Under the pieces are notes generated by a model, which searched no databases, had not been told where the DNA came from, and saw only the letters and a program-made list of their open reading frames with translations. From Armatimonadota bacterium (GTDB taxonomy: Bacteria; Armatimonadota; UBA5829): a DNA stretch of 50,163 bases. The translations under genes were made by a program, and so were the position numbers. Positions 15,600 to 24,631 of the stretch are shown in pieces (position 1 is the first letter of the stretch; each line of letters opens with the position of its first letter). The DNA lies in assembly GCA_029907315.1 (NCBI GenBank), contig JARYME010000009.1, positions 1-50,163 of the forward strand, read 5' to 3'.

Positions 15600-18500
15600 A
15601 TGCCTTTACGCAGTGACATACGAAAAGTAATGGTGATCGGCTCGGGTCCTATTGTCATCGGACAAGCCGCCGAGTTCGACTATGCCGGCACTCAGGCTTG
15701 TAAAGCTCTTCGTGAGGAAGGCATTAAAGTAGTCTTGGTCAATTCCAACCCCGCCACGATTATGACCGACCTCGAAATAGCAGATAGGGTGTATATCGAG
15801 CCAATTACGTTGGAGTTTGCCGAGCGAATAATTGCAAGTGAACGGCCTGATGGATTGCTTCCCACTTTGGGTGGTCAGACTGGTCTGAACCTCGCTGTTG
15901 AGCTGGCAAACGCTGGCATACTCGATCGGTACGGAGTCAAATTGCTGGGAACTCCTCTGGAGTCCATAGTCCACGCAGAGGACCGCAACCTCTTCAGGTC
16001 ACTAATGCGCAGCATAGGAGAACCGGTCCCCGACAGTTGGATTGTCGAAAGCTCTGAGCAGATTGAGGCGATCATCCGATCACATCCACCATACCCGCTA
16101 ATTGTTAGGCCTGCTTACACGCTTGGCGGCACAGGAGGCGGCATAGCCTGGAATGCGGATGAGCTCCGGGAGATAGGTGCTCGGGGTCTCAGTTTGTCGT
16201 TGAAGAATCAGGTGCTCGTTGAGCGGAGCCTGCTGGGATGGAAAGAAATCGAGTTCGAGGTTATGCGCGACTCGAACGATACATGCATCACCGTTTGTTC
16301 GATGGAAAATCTGGATCCGATGGGCGTGCATACTGGGGATTCTATAGTAGTTGCACCGATCCAGACGTTGACGGACAAGGAATACCAGATGCTTCGCTCA
16401 GCATCGCTGAAAATAATACGCGCGCTTCAGATTGAAGGAGGCTGTAACGTCCAGCTTGCTCTAAATCCGAGCAGCTACGAGTACTACGTTATCGAGGTTA
16501 ACCCGCGAGTCAGCAGGTCTTCTGCTTTGGCCTCCAAGGCCACGGGTTATCCTATAGCCAGAGTTGCGGCGAAAATAGCGGTGGGACTTCATTTAGATGA
16601 GATTCCAAACCAGGTTACCGGGAAGACTCGAGCAGCGTTCGAGCCCGCTATCGACTACGTTGTCGTCAAAATACCTCGCTGGCCTTTTGACAAGTTCTAT
16701 ACGGCAGACCGACGCATAGGTACCCAGATGAAAGCCACCGGGGAAGTGATGGCGATCGATCGAACGTTTGAGGCTGCATTGATGAAAGCAGTGCGGTCTC
16801 TGGAGATAGGTCAGCAATATCTTCGCCTGAAGGATGCCGATAACCTCAAAGACGACGAGATAGCCCAGCGTCTAAAAGAACCTACCGACGAACGCTTATT
16901 TCTTATTGCTGAAGCGATTCGCCGCGGTCTGGCTCCAGAGAAGGCGGCTTCATTGTCCGGCATAGATATATGGTTTGTAAAAAAGATTGCGAATATCGTT
17001 GCTTTAGAAAACGAGCTGAAGTCTCGGTCTTCTGAGATCAGGAACTTGGCGTCAGGGCTGGTATCCGTGAAGCCGCAAGCCGTCGAACTTCTGGCGCGCG
17101 CCAAGGCGATGCGCTTTCCGGATCGCGTAATAGCTGACCTGACAGGTGCACCCGAGGGTCAGCTTCGCTACGTGCAGCTGAAGTTAGGTATGTTGCCTAA
17201 GTTCAAAATGGTGGATACCTGTGCTGCAGAGTTTGAAGCGCAGACCCCCTATTTCTACTCCTGCTGCGAAGATGAAGACGAAACTGGATGCGCTGTGCTG
17301 CGGCCAGTGCAACGGGCGAGCAATAGTACATCCAGGCCGAAGGTGATCGTAATAGGGTCTGGTCCTATAAGAATAGGCCAGGGCATCGAATTTGACTACT
17401 GCTGCGTTCATGCGGCTTGGGCACTGCGTGAGGCAGGATACGAGGCGATTATCCTGAACAACAACCCTGAAACCGTCTCCACCGATTTTGATACCTCGGA
17501 TCGTTTGTACTTCGAACCTCTTACCTGCGAGGACGTTTTGAACGTAATCGAATATGAGCAGCCGGATGGGGTGATTCTACAGTTCGGCGGTCAGACTGCG
17601 ATAAACCTGGCGAAGCCTCTGAATTCTGCCGGTGTACCGATTTTGGGAAGCGACTTTCGAGCTATAGATATTGCTGAAGATCGCGACAAGTTTGAGAGGA
17701 TCCTGAGAGATCTCGACATACCTAAACCGCCCGGCAAGGCAGTCCGAGGCCTTGACGAGGCCATAAGTGTAGCACGCGAGATCAAGTTCCCGGTCTTGGT
17801 TCGGCCGAGTTACGTCCTAGGCGGGCGAGCGATGGAGATAGTGTTCTCGGAGGAAGAGCTCATTAAGTACGTGTCGCTTGCAGCAGATCTGGGCCTGGAT
17901 CAAGATGCTCCCATCCTTGTCGACAAGTATGTTGTGGGCAAGGAAGTTGAGGTGGACGTCATTTCGGACGGCACCGACTGTCTCATACCTGGGATCATGG
18001 CTCATATTGAGCGTGCTGGGGTGCATTCCGGAGACAGCATGGCCGTGTGTCCTCCGCAAGATTTGTCTGAGGAAACAATAGAGCAGATAGTTTCGTATTC
18101 CACACGGCTTGCTGTTGCTCTTGGCGTTCGTGGTCTCATGAATGCTCAGTTCGTTGTCGACGGCGACGGTGTGAAGGTCATCGAGGTCAATCCTCGAGCC
18201 AGTCGCACTGTGCCTTATTTGTCGAAGATAACAGGCGTGCCGATGGTCAAACTAGCGGTCGAGACGTTGCTTGGCAAGTCGCTGAAGGACCTAGGTTATC
18301 AGCCAGGGCTGTACAAACAGCTGGCTTGTGTGGCTGTGAAGGCTCCAGTTTTCAGTTTCCAGAAGCTGAGTGGAGTTGATGTGTCGCTGGGACCGGAAAT
18401 GAAGTCTACCGGAGAAATAATGGGCGTCGATTACAAGTTCTCGAAAGCTCTCTATAAAGCTATGGTGGCAGCCCAATTGGACGTTCCCATCCCTGGCAAG

Positions 18501-18905
18501 TTGATTGCTACAATAGCTGACGAAGACAAAGAAGAGGCTGTGCCCATAATTCGTGATTTCTTGGAACTGGGTTATGAGGTATATGCCACCTCGGGCACTG
18601 CAAGGTTTCTTTCATCGCGTGGCATTCCAGCGCGCGAGGTTGGAAAGATAAGTGAGGTCAGTAGCAAAAACTTGCTTGATATGATACTGCGTAGAGAGGT
18701 TGATCTACTGATAAATACACCGTCGCGCGACAGAAGAATCGAGATGGAAGCTGCTGTAATAAGAAGAACTAGTGTTCAGCGTTCCATTCCGTGTATAACC
18801 TCACTGGATACGGCACGTGCGCTAGCGTATGCTTTGCGTGCTAAGGCTAAGGGCGAAGAGCCGGAGTGTCTGCCGATTGACGCTTACCTGGTTTCGAGAG
18901 GGTGA
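15600..18905 (+). CDS. carB: Carbamoyl-phosphate synthase large subunit
   Basis: 1101 residues with the duplicated synthetase layout: two homologous halves each starting VIGSGPI(V/R)IGQ (near 13 and 577), each with an ATP-grasp domain, separated by an oligomerisation region, then a C-terminal MGS-like allosteric domain. In that domain the UMP-contacting positions look intact ([10 protein letters not shown] and LLINTPSR), so allosteric control is expected. The linker before the second half has a short acidic, Cys-rich insert ([10 protein letters not shown]). I chose ATG 15600, five bases after GGAG; a GTG two codons earlier is possible. It ends three bases before csaB. Confidence 0.96.
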   Translation: MPLRSDIRKVMVIGSGPIVIGQAAEFDYAGTQACKALREEGIKVVLVNSNPATIMTDLEIADRVYIEPITLEFAERIIASERPDGLLPTLGGQTGLNLAVELANAGILDRYGVKLLGTPLESIVHAEDRNLFRSLMRSIGEPVPDSWIVESSEQIEAIIRSHPPYPLIVRPAYTLGGTGGGIAWNADELREIGARGLSLSLKNQVLVERSLLGWKEIEFEVMRDSNDTCITVCSMENLDPMGVHTGDSIVVAPIQTLTDKEYQMLRSASLKIIRALQIEGGCNVQLALNPSSYEYYVIEVNPRVSRSSALASKATGYPIARVAAKIAVGLHLDEIPNQVTGKTRAAFEPAIDYVVVKIPRWPFDKFYTADRRIGTQMKATGEVMAIDRTFEAALMKAVRSLEIGQQYLRLKDADNLKDDEIAQRLKEPTDERLFLIAEAIRRGLAPEKAASLSGIDIWFVKKIANIVALENELKSRSSEIRNLASGLVSVKPQAVELLARAKAMRFPDRVIADLTGAPEGQLRYVQLKLGMLPKFKMVDTCAAEFEAQTPYFYSCCEDEDETGCAVLRPVQRASNSTSRPKVIVIGSGPIRIGQGIEFDYCCVHAAWALREAGYEAIILNNNPETVSTDFDTSDRLYFEPLTCEDVLNVIEYEQPDGVILQFGGQTAINLAKPLNSAGVPILGSDFRAIDIAEDRDKFERILRDLDIPKPPGKAVRGLDEAISVAREIKFPVLVRPSYVLGGRAMEIVFSEEELIKYVSLAADLGLDQDAPILVDKYVVGKEVEVDVISDGTDCLIPGIMAHIERAGVHSGDSMAVCPPQDLSEETIEQIVSYSTRLAVALGVRGLMNAQFVVDGDGVKVIEVNPRASRTVPYLSKITGVPMVKLAVETLLGKSLKDLGYQPGLYKQLACVAVKAPVFSFQKLSGVDVSLGPEMKSTGEIMGVDYKFSKALYKAMVAAQLDVPIPGKLIATIADEDKEEAVPIIRDFLELGYEVYATSGTARFLSSRGIPAREVGKISEVSSKNLLDMILRREVDLLINTPSRDRRIEMEAAVIRRTSVQRSIPCITSLDTARALAYALRAKAKGEEPECLPIDAYLVSRG

Positions 18906-18908
18906 CCT

Positions 18909-19991
18909 TTGGCTTATCGAATAGTGGTTTCCGGGTACTACGGTTTCGGCAACCTTGGCGACGAAGCAGTTCTTGCCGGTATCGTTGAGACTTTTCGACG
19001 TCTTGGTGTTCCGGCACACTTTACAGTTCTCTCCGGCAGCCCGGCGATCACTGTTGCACAGCACCCAAGTGTGAGCGCGGTGAATCGATTTTCGATCGTT
19101 GAGGTGTTCAGAGCCATTCGCAACAGTGACCTGGTGATTAGCGGAGGCGGAAGCCTCCTGCAAGATGTCACAAGCGCAATCTCGCCTTACTACTACCTCT
19201 CCGTGCTTCGCCTTGCTCGAATGCTTCGTCGGAAAACAATGATCTATGCTCAGGGGGTGGGACCTCTCCTCAGGGGGAGTACCAGGCGGGCTGTTGCCCG
19301 CACGTTTAACCGCACGGACGCAATTACTGTTAGGGACCCCGATTCGAAGGCTTTGCTGGAAAGCATCGGTGTCTGTAGACCGATTGTTTTGAGCGCGGAT
19401 CCTTCCTTCCTGGTCATTCCTGATGTGCACACTGCTGACCGGATTCTGATAGAGCAAGGACCGAACACCAAGGACATTCTGGGAGTCAGTTTGCGCCCGT
19501 GGGTGCGTGTGGAGGAGTGGCTCCCAGCAGTTGCCGAGGGTGTGAGGCTTGCTGCGCGCAAACTGAATTTGACCTGCGTGTCTATCCCTTTGCATCCTGC
19601 CAAAGATGCATATCTATTGCAGGATTATCCTGATTTCAGAGAGGTGACCGTTGAATCGCCCCAAGTTGCGAAGGGACTGATCGCGCGTTGCAAGATTATC
19701 GTTGGAATGCGACTGCATTCATTAATGTTTTCTGCCAGTACAGGGGTGCCCTTCGTTCCTATCGATTATGATCCAAAGGTAAGGTCTTTCGCACAAATGT
19801 CGGGCATCGACTTCGCACTGTCTGTTAAGGAACTGTCGTCGGATCTCGTTCGGCAGGCAATATTCAGTACCTGGTCTGCGCGTGGACGATTGAGCGCTGA
19901 TCTGGCGCGCAAGGCCGGCGAGCAAGCTGAGTTGGCTCTCGAGTCTGGACGCTTGGCAACACGGTTGCTCGTCGGCGAAGGCGTGCCCTGA
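18909..19991 (+). CDS. csaB: Polysaccharide pyruvyl transferase CsaB
   Basis: 360 residues. It begins YRIVVSGYYGFGNLGDEAVL and contains DLVISGGGSLLQDVTS, IYAQGVGPL and VGMRLHSLMFSASTGVPFVPI, all typical of CsaB/polysaccharide pyruvyl transferases. In characterised bacteria CsaB adds pyruvate ketal to cell-wall polysaccharide, which then binds SLH domains of S-layer and outer-envelope proteins. The start is TTG 18909, three bases after the carB stop and behind AGAGGGTGA, so it belongs to the pyr transcript. This links a surface-polymer gene to pyrimidine control. Pyruvate donor (phosphoenolpyruvate) is assumed from the family. Confidence 0.9.
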   Translation: MAYRIVVSGYYGFGNLGDEAVLAGIVETFRRLGVPAHFTVLSGSPAITVAQHPSVSAVNRFSIVEVFRAIRNSDLVISGGGSLLQDVTSAISPYYYLSVLRLARMLRRKTMIYAQGVGPLLRGSTRRAVARTFNRTDAITVRDPDSKALLESIGVCRPIVLSADPSFLVIPDVHTADRILIEQGPNTKDILGVSLRPWVRVEEWLPAVAEGVRLAARKLNLTCVSIPLHPAKDAYLLQDYPDFREVTVESPQVAKGLIARCKIIVGMRLHSLMFSASTGVPFVPIDYDPKVRSFAQMSGIDFALSVKELSSDLVRQAIFSTWSARGRLSADLARKAGEQAELALESGRLATRLLVGEGVP

Positions 19992-20048
19992 GCGTGAAGG
20001 AACACGGTATTCTGTGTTACAGTCATAGAGAAAGAACTACTGGTGCGG

Positions 20049-20088
20049 TGCCGCGAAGTAGAATCGAAGTAGAATCGCAATTGCGGCA
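20049..20088. repeat. Tandem 11-mer inside an inverted repeat
   Basis: GAAGTAGAATC occurs twice back to back (20055-20065 and 20066-20076). The pair is flanked by TGCCGC (20049-20054) and GCGGCA (20083-20088), which could form a 6-bp stem. It lies between csaB and the next promoter. A weak terminator or chance repeat are both possible. Confidence 0.4.
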
Positions 20089-20101
20089 TCTCATTCGAGT
20101 G

Positions 20102-20130
20102 TTGCTCGCGTCAAGCTGTTCGGGTATAAT
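20102..20130 (+). promoter_or_regulatory. Promoter of the lipoprotein-lptC-lptA group
   Basis: TATAAT (20125-20130) is perfect; TTGCTC (20102-20107) lies 17 bp upstream and matches the -35 at its first three bases. The start would be near 20137, about 33 bases before the lipoprotein ATG. Confidence 0.65.
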
Positions 20131-20169
20131 TGAGCGGTCTAAACGGGGTTTCGCAAGGAGTCATCGTTG

Positions 20170-21036
20170 ATGAAAAAGTTCCTGATCGCGTTCTTTGCGG
20201 TATTGACAGCTGTTGCCATTACCGGGTGCGGAGGAGGTGGTGGAGTATCTCCATTGACACCCCCAGTAACTCCACCGGTGACACCGCCAACCACAGAGCC
20301 AGGTTATCTGACAGGTAGTGTAGTCAGCTCTGCTACTGGTCAAGGCGTTAGGGGTGTGGTTATCAGACTTGGAACGCTGTCGGCAACAACTGACTCCAAA
20401 GGCGCGTTCAAACTCTACATTGGCGGGACGGAAGACCTACCCGTTTATTTCCAAGTAGACACCAGCGCAGCTGGCGCAGCTTTCCCGACCACCACACTTG
20501 TCACCTACAGAAGCCAGACTTATTACCCCGATTGGGTGGATATGCCGATCGAAGTATTGAACGGAACAACGGGTGATTTAGGCACGATTACAGTGACCGA
20601 GGTCACCGATCCAAATAATCCTCCTCCTGTTCCGTATCCCTCCAAGGACACGGTGATAATAGGTCGGGTGGTTAAGGCATCCGATAAGAAGGGCGTGTCC
20701 AACGTGCGGGTAGAATTCGGCACCGTTAAGATCTACACCACGAAGACTGGCGCCAAGGGTTATTTCGCAGTGAACCTGGGACGAGATGCTGCTGTTCTAC
20801 CTCTGTTTTCCGGAGGTCCCTGGCCTCCAACTTTTAAGATAAACACAACCAATGCCGGTTTGTCCTCTACACTGCAAGTTCAATTCCGAGGCAGCGTTGT
20901 AAACCAGGACAGCATCCCGGTTCCGGACGAAGTACTAACCGGCCAAACAACAGCCCTGGGAACTATAACTGTCCTCGATACCGGTGGAGGGGGAGGTACT
21001 TCGCCGGTTGAACCGCCGCCGCCTCCTAGTTTCTGA
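20170..21036 (+). CDS. Secreted lipoprotein with two tandem carboxypeptidase-regulatory-like domains
   Basis: 288 residues. Lipoprotein signal peptide with basic start MKK, hydrophobic core and lipobox ITGC, so Cys20 would be lipidated. A Gly run and a Pro/Thr linker (PPVTPPVTPPTTEP) follow. Two related beta-sandwich-like units then occur, about 43-145 and 158-278: LTGSVVSSATGQGVRGVVIR matches IIGRVVKASDKKGVSNVRVE, and LGTITVTEV matches LGTITVLDT. Such domains are usually structural or binding modules at the surface. The tail is Gly then Pro-rich. ATG 20170 follows AAGGAG by nine bases. It lies 12 bases before lptC; a link to envelope assembly is inference. Confidence 0.8.
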   Translation: MKKFLIAFFAVLTAVAITGCGGGGGVSPLTPPVTPPVTPPTTEPGYLTGSVVSSATGQGVRGVVIRLGTLSATTDSKGAFKLYIGGTEDLPVYFQVDTSAAGAAFPTTTLVTYRSQTYYPDWVDMPIEVLNGTTGDLGTITVTEVTDPNNPPPVPYPSKDTVIIGRVVKASDKKGVSNVRVEFGTVKIYTTKTGAKGYFAVNLGRDAAVLPLFSGGPWPPTFKINTTNAGLSSTLQVQFRGSVVNQDSIPVPDEVLTGQTTALGTITVLDTGGGGGTSPVEPPPPPSF

Positions 21037-21048
21037 GTCGGTGTTTCT

Positions 21049-21636
21049 ATGAAGCGGCTGACCGAGCTGGACTCGACGAAAAAGCGTTGGCCGCTTATAG
21101 TGGCTGGCTTCCTTGTGACGTGCATGGCGGCAAGTCTCGTCCTTCTTAGGCATCGTCTGCCTTATGCTGCTCACAACTTGGGACAGCCGCAGCTTTCAAC
21201 CGCCATTATGCGGGTTGAGGACGCACACATATTGGCTTTTTCGAGGGGTGTGAAGCTGTGGTGTATTAGCGCAAATGCCGCTGAATTGTCTCGAGACCGA
21301 AGGATTGTAAGCCTGACGGGGATAACGGACGGCAGGGTCTATCAGAACGGTGCCCCAGTTCTCATGGTTACAGCCGGCAAGGTGAGATACGACACTTTTT
21401 CCGGTGACTTGGTTGTTTCTCGCGGCGTCTGTGCACGCAGTCCCAAGGGTCAGGTGCTCAGAACTGAAACACTTATGTGGAACGCGTCGAGGATGGTTGT
21501 TGCTTCGCGCGGGTCCGTGCGTTTCAACTCTGCCTTGGGTTCGGCGACAGCTCGTGCTCTCACCTTGGACCTTGGCGGTCGACAGCTGAAGCTCGTAGAC
21601 GTGTTCGGCAAGATAAATCTCGAGGGCCGTTTGTGA
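21049..21636 (+). CDS. lptC: LptC-like LPS export protein
   Basis: 195 residues. A single N-terminal membrane helix (about 14-32) is followed by a beta-jellyroll pattern with repeated short strands: ILAFSRGVKLWCISANAAEL, SLTGITDGRVYQNGAPVLMV, AGKVRYDTFSGDLVVSRGV and TLMWNASRMVVASRGSVRF. This is the LptC/LptA fold in which lipopolysaccharide slides across the periplasm. Sequence identity to proteobacterial LptC appears low, so the assignment leans on architecture and on the lptA-like gene 13 bases downstream. The start is ATG 21049. Confidence 0.75.
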   Translation: MKRLTELDSTKKRWPLIVAGFLVTCMAASLVLLRHRLPYAAHNLGQPQLSTAIMRVEDAHILAFSRGVKLWCISANAAELSRDRRIVSLTGITDGRVYQNGAPVLMVTAGKVRYDTFSGDLVVSRGVCARSPKGQVLRTETLMWNASRMVVASRGSVRFNSALGSATARALTLDLGGRQLKLVDVFGKINLEGRL

Positions 21637-21649
21637 GATACTCTCGGAG

Positions 21650-22429
21650 ATGAAAAGTCTGGTCAGGATCGGAAACTTCATATTGGTTCTCGTTTGCTGC
21701 GCGTGGGCAGGTGTCTTGTGGGGTCAAGACAGCGGAACTCAGCTGTCAGGTCAAGCGGGAGCTGCCAACGAAAAGAAGCGCACGGAGACGGTAACCTATC
21801 AAGCTAAGCTCTTGAAAGCGGTTTGGGGACAAGAGGACAAAGTTATTCTGACGGGTGGCGTAAAGTTTACGCACGGAGATACAGTGTTGACTTGCGACGA
21901 GGTTCAGTATGACCGAAAAACGGGAATAGCGACATCGTCGGGTAGGATAACGATAAGTGACCCGGAATGTGACATCGTTGCAGACAAGGGGGTCGTTTAT
22001 TTCAAAAAACGCTTGGGGGTCTTGGAAGGCAGCGTAACTCTGCTGGTCAAACCTAAACCGGAGGAAGAGCAGACCAGCACTGCGGACAAGACTGACAGCG
22101 AGTCTATTAGGGCAAGGTTTACGAAACCGACAACTGTTACCTGCGCAAAGCTTGATTACGACTACCGTTCAAAGATCGCCGTTGCTTCGGGCGGTGTGAA
22201 GCTCTCTCAGGACAAACGGATTGTCACGGCAGAGAAACTTGTTTACGATGACAGGAACCAACTTGTTACTTTGATCGGCAACGTGACCGGTGTTGATGAG
22301 GAGGGGCAGACTTTTCGTAGTCCGGACAAAGTAACGATCTGCATAAAAAGAGGAGCAGAATGGATGGAAGCTCCTAATGCAACCGCTACGTTCAAAGTGG
22401 AGATCGAAGAGGAATCCACAAATAAGTAG
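21650..22429 (+). CDS. lptA: LptA/OstA-like periplasmic protein
   Basis: 259 residues. A signal peptide (about 1-25) is followed by OstA-like beta repeats: VILTGGVKFTHGDTVLTCDE, VQYDRKTGIATSSGRITISD, ADKGVVYFKKRLGVLEGSV, and a second set KLDYDYRSKIAVASGGVKLS and KLVYDDRNQLVTLIGNVTG. It would form the periplasmic bridge for lipopolysaccharide with LptC. A low-complexity acidic insert (KPEEEQTSTADKTDSES) splits the repeats. ATG 21650 has GGAG only one base upstream, so efficient start may rely on coupling to lptC. No lptB, lptF or lptG is in the window. Confidence 0.82.
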   Translation: MKSLVRIGNFILVLVCCAWAGVLWGQDSGTQLSGQAGAANEKKRTETVTYQAKLLKAVWGQEDKVILTGGVKFTHGDTVLTCDEVQYDRKTGIATSSGRITISDPECDIVADKGVVYFKKRLGVLEGSVTLLVKPKPEEEQTSTADKTDSESIRARFTKPTTVTCAKLDYDYRSKIAVASGGVKLSQDKRIVTAEKLVYDDRNQLVTLIGNVTGVDEEGQTFRSPDKVTICIKRGAEWMEAPNATATFKVEIEEESTNK

Positions 22430-22489
22430 CAGCAACAATTGAAGGGAACCTTTGGCTCTGATTGTTGTATACTCGTGTGCGGTTCGGTT

Positions 22490-23242
22490 TCACTTTGCCT
22501 TTTGAATGCTGTGTGTTCGGAAGATACCTACCACTGAGATGGCTAGGATGCCTAAGCTTACCCACTGTGCCTGCGTGAGCCCCAGAATCCATTCTTGCGC
22601 CGTGTAGCCTTTTCGTAGGAACTCGATGGCGAACCTGTAAACAGAATACATAGCCATGTAGCTAGCAAACACGAACCCGGGAGCTCTTTGCTGCTTTTCC
22701 AGCCTTGCGAGTAGAAGGAATATAGCCAGATTGGCTGCAGTGGCGTATATCTGGGTGGGATGAGACAGAGGGGTGATAACCCCGTGATCATTAAAGCGTA
22801 CTCCCCAGGGAAGAGTTGTTGGAGCACCGTAGCAGCATCCGTTGAGGAAACATCCGATTCGAGTAATCGCGTAGCCTATAGCTGCCGATGGGGCAACTAC
22901 GTCGGCAGCTGTCCAAAATGGTATGTGCGTCCGCTTTAGGAAAACCCATCCAAAGAGTAAGGCGAACGCGACGCCGCCGTGGAAGCTTAGCCCTCCGTTC
23001 CACAGTCGAAAGAATTCATTCAGACTCTCGCTGTCGCGGTTCAGTAAGACGTAGACAAGCCGCGCTCCGAGAACGCCGCTTATAAGGACAACCAGTCCCA
23101 AGTCACATATCCTTTCCGACGGTATACCTTTTGAACGAGCGACACGTGCTGCCCGCCACACGCCAATCAAGAATCCGACGACGAGCATCAACCCGTAAGA
23201 TCTTATTGGTATCCCGAATACCTCAACAAGCGTCGATCGCAT
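22490..23242 (-). CDS. lgt: Prolipoprotein diacylglyceryl transferase
   Basis: 250 residues, seven membrane helices. The Lgt signature GYAITRIGCFLNGCCYG is at 123-139, and the conserved His88 is in GGLSFHGG. The enzyme transfers diacylglycerol from phosphatidylglycerol to the lipobox cysteine, the first step of lipoprotein maturation. It is the last gene of the rfbD-ileS-traR-lspA-DUF1648 operon and starts 12 bases after the DUF1648 gene. Its substrate is illustrated by the lipoprotein at 20170. The start is ATG 23242. Confidence 0.95.
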   Translation of the reverse strand: MRSTLVEVFGIPIRSYGLMLVVGFLIGVWRAARVARSKGIPSERICDLGLVVLISGVLGARLVYVLLNRDSESLNEFFRLWNGGLSFHGGVAFALLFGWVFLKRTHIPFWTAADVVAPSAAIGYAITRIGCFLNGCCYGAPTTLPWGVRFNDHGVITPLSHPTQIYATAANLAIFLLLARLEKQQRAPGFVFASYMAMYSVYRFAIEFLRKGYTAQEWILGLTQAQWVSLGILAISVVGIFRTHSIQKAK

Positions 23243-23254
23243 ATTGCAAGCTCG

Positions 23255-23776
23255 CTACCTAGCCTTATACGACATCACGAGCATCACCGACAGAGTTATG
23301 AAGACGGCACCAAGAAACACAGGTGTAAACCAGGGGCTCAGACGCAGCGAATGATCTATGCTGACTTGCATGGTCGCGGACAGCAAATATCCGTAGGCCC
23401 ACACCAGTTCAAGCTTCAGCCATCGGAGACCACGGGTCACGATAGTGTACTGCCGTTCGGCGTTTTCCTCGGTAATCGGCACCGGATAGTTGAACGTGTG
23501 CGGAAAGCGATTCAGTATTGTGAACACAAGGTAGAATACCACAATCATTCCGCAGAGGAACAAGAGGTTGTTTTTGGAACCCCACTGGACTGCCTTTCCG
23601 CCGAAGTCAAAGCGTGTCGGCACCATTGCCGGAACTCTGTGCCAGTTTAGTAGAAGTTTGGTGATGCTCAGCGCGGCTCCGAGTGCGGCGGCTACTTCGA
23701 CAACTTGGTCCGTCGGTGTGGGTTCGACCTTGATTTTGGGCTGCGGATTGCAGCGTCGCCGAAAATAACCGATCAT
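23255..23776 (-). CDS. DUF1648-domain membrane protein
   Basis: 173 residues. The motif RVPAMVPTRFDFGGKAVQWG then SKNNLL, near 46-72, is the hallmark of DUF1648, a small domain known from SdpI-type immunity proteins and many unnamed membrane proteins. Four hydrophobic helices are visible (about 28-44, 70-88, 118-135, 145-165). It lies exactly between lspA and lgt: its ATG overlaps the lspA stop by four bases and lgt follows after 12. That position suggests a link to lipoprotein processing, but no catalytic residues are recognisable and the role is unknown. Confidence 0.8.
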   Translation of the reverse strand: MIGYFRRRCNPQPKIKVEPTPTDQVVEVAAALGAALSITKLLLNWHRVPAMVPTRFDFGGKAVQWGSKNNLLFLCGMIVVFYLVFTILNRFPHTFNYPVPITEENAERQYTIVTRGLRWLKLELVWAYGYLLSATMQVSIDHSLRLSPWFTPVFLGAVFITLSVMLVMSYKAR

Positions 23777-24270
23777 TTGATATCACGTCTCTTTTCAGAA
23801 ACGTACATGGTCACAATGAGGATCACGGCCCCGACTACTATTCCCACATCGGCCAGGTTGAAACTCGGCCAACAATAGGTTTTTCCGGAAATAGTGATGT
23901 GAAAACTGAGGAAATCAGTAACGGCTCGTTTCCGAGACACAAGACGATCAATCAAATTTCCCGCTGCGCCTCCAGCCAACATTGCGACCGCATATGTAAG
24001 GCGAGGGTTTTTAGGTGCAGTAGTGCTTCCCAACCTGACAAACGCGTACACTGCGCACAGTCCTAGAATGATTAATAAGGGTGTCCAATCCGGCAGGATA
24101 CCAAACGCCACACCCGTGTTGTAGGTAAGCTCGAGGTCAAAAAAACCGGGAACAACAGTCAGTTGTTTTCCCGGTGTCAACATTTTCCTGGCAGCGAGTT
24201 TCGTTACTTGATCCAACACTGCCGTGGCAGCGGCTACTGCATAGAACACAGAAGTTCGGCTGAATCCCAA
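23773..24270 (-). CDS. lspA: Lipoprotein signal peptidase (signal peptidase II)
   Basis: 165 residues, four helices. The catalytic aspartates are Asp108 in GNLIDRL and Asp141 in FNLADVGIVVG. LTYNTGVAFG (48-57) and LDQVTKLAARKML (19-31) are further signatures. It cuts the signal peptide of diacylglyceryl-prolipoproteins after Lgt has acted. The start is TTG 24270, with GAGAGG upstream, one base after the traR/dksA stop. The order lspA-DUF1648-lgt puts both maturation enzymes in one transcript. Confidence 0.95.
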   Translation of the reverse strand: MGFSRTSVFYAVAAATAVLDQVTKLAARKMLTPGKQLTVVPGFFDLELTYNTGVAFGILPDWTPLLIILGLCAVYAFVRLGSTTAPKNPRLTYAVAMLAGGAAGNLIDRLVSRKRAVTDFLSFHITISGKTYCWPSFNLADVGIVVGAVILIVTMYVSEKRRDIK

Positions 24271-24271
24271 C

Positions 24272-24631
24272 TCATCGCCTCTCGATCGACTCCTGGCACG
24301 CTATGCACAAAGTTGCGTATGGGATCGCCTTTAGGCGCTCTACGTTGATCGGCTCCCCGCACCTGTCGCAGATTCCGTACGTGCCCTGGTCGATCTTTCG
24401 CAGAGCTTCGTCGATGGACTCGAGAATCTGTCGGAAATTCGCGTCCAGAGCGTATTCTCTGGTCTTCTCGAATGTCTCGGAGGCCGCGTCCGCCGGGTGG
24501 TTGTCGTAGTCCGAGAGTTCCACGCCGTCTTCTACGTGACCCTGGGCTGTGGCTCGACGCTCTGCAACAAGCTGTTCACGTTGCTTCAACAGCAGCTTTC
24601 GAAACTTCTCTACGTCGAGTTTCTTTGTCAT
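24272..24631 (-). CDS. TraR/DksA-family C4 zinc-finger protein
   Basis: 119 residues. A coiled-coil-like N-terminal helix (about 5-30), the DNHPAD segment at 43-48 and a C4 zinc finger with Cys88, Cys91, Cys109 and Cys112 (CDRCGEPI...LCIACQ). DksA relatives bind in the RNA polymerase secondary channel; this short TraR-like form is commonly found beside lspA. It begins at ATG 24631, which overlaps the ileS stop as ATGA. A longer frame inside ileS has no family similarity. Whether it responds to ppGpp cannot be told. Confidence 0.88.
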   Translation of the reverse strand: MTKKLDVEKFRKLLLKQREQLVAERRATAQGHVEDGVELSDYDNHPADAASETFEKTREYALDANFRQILESIDEALRKIDQGTYGICDRCGEPINVERLKAIPYATLCIACQESIERR

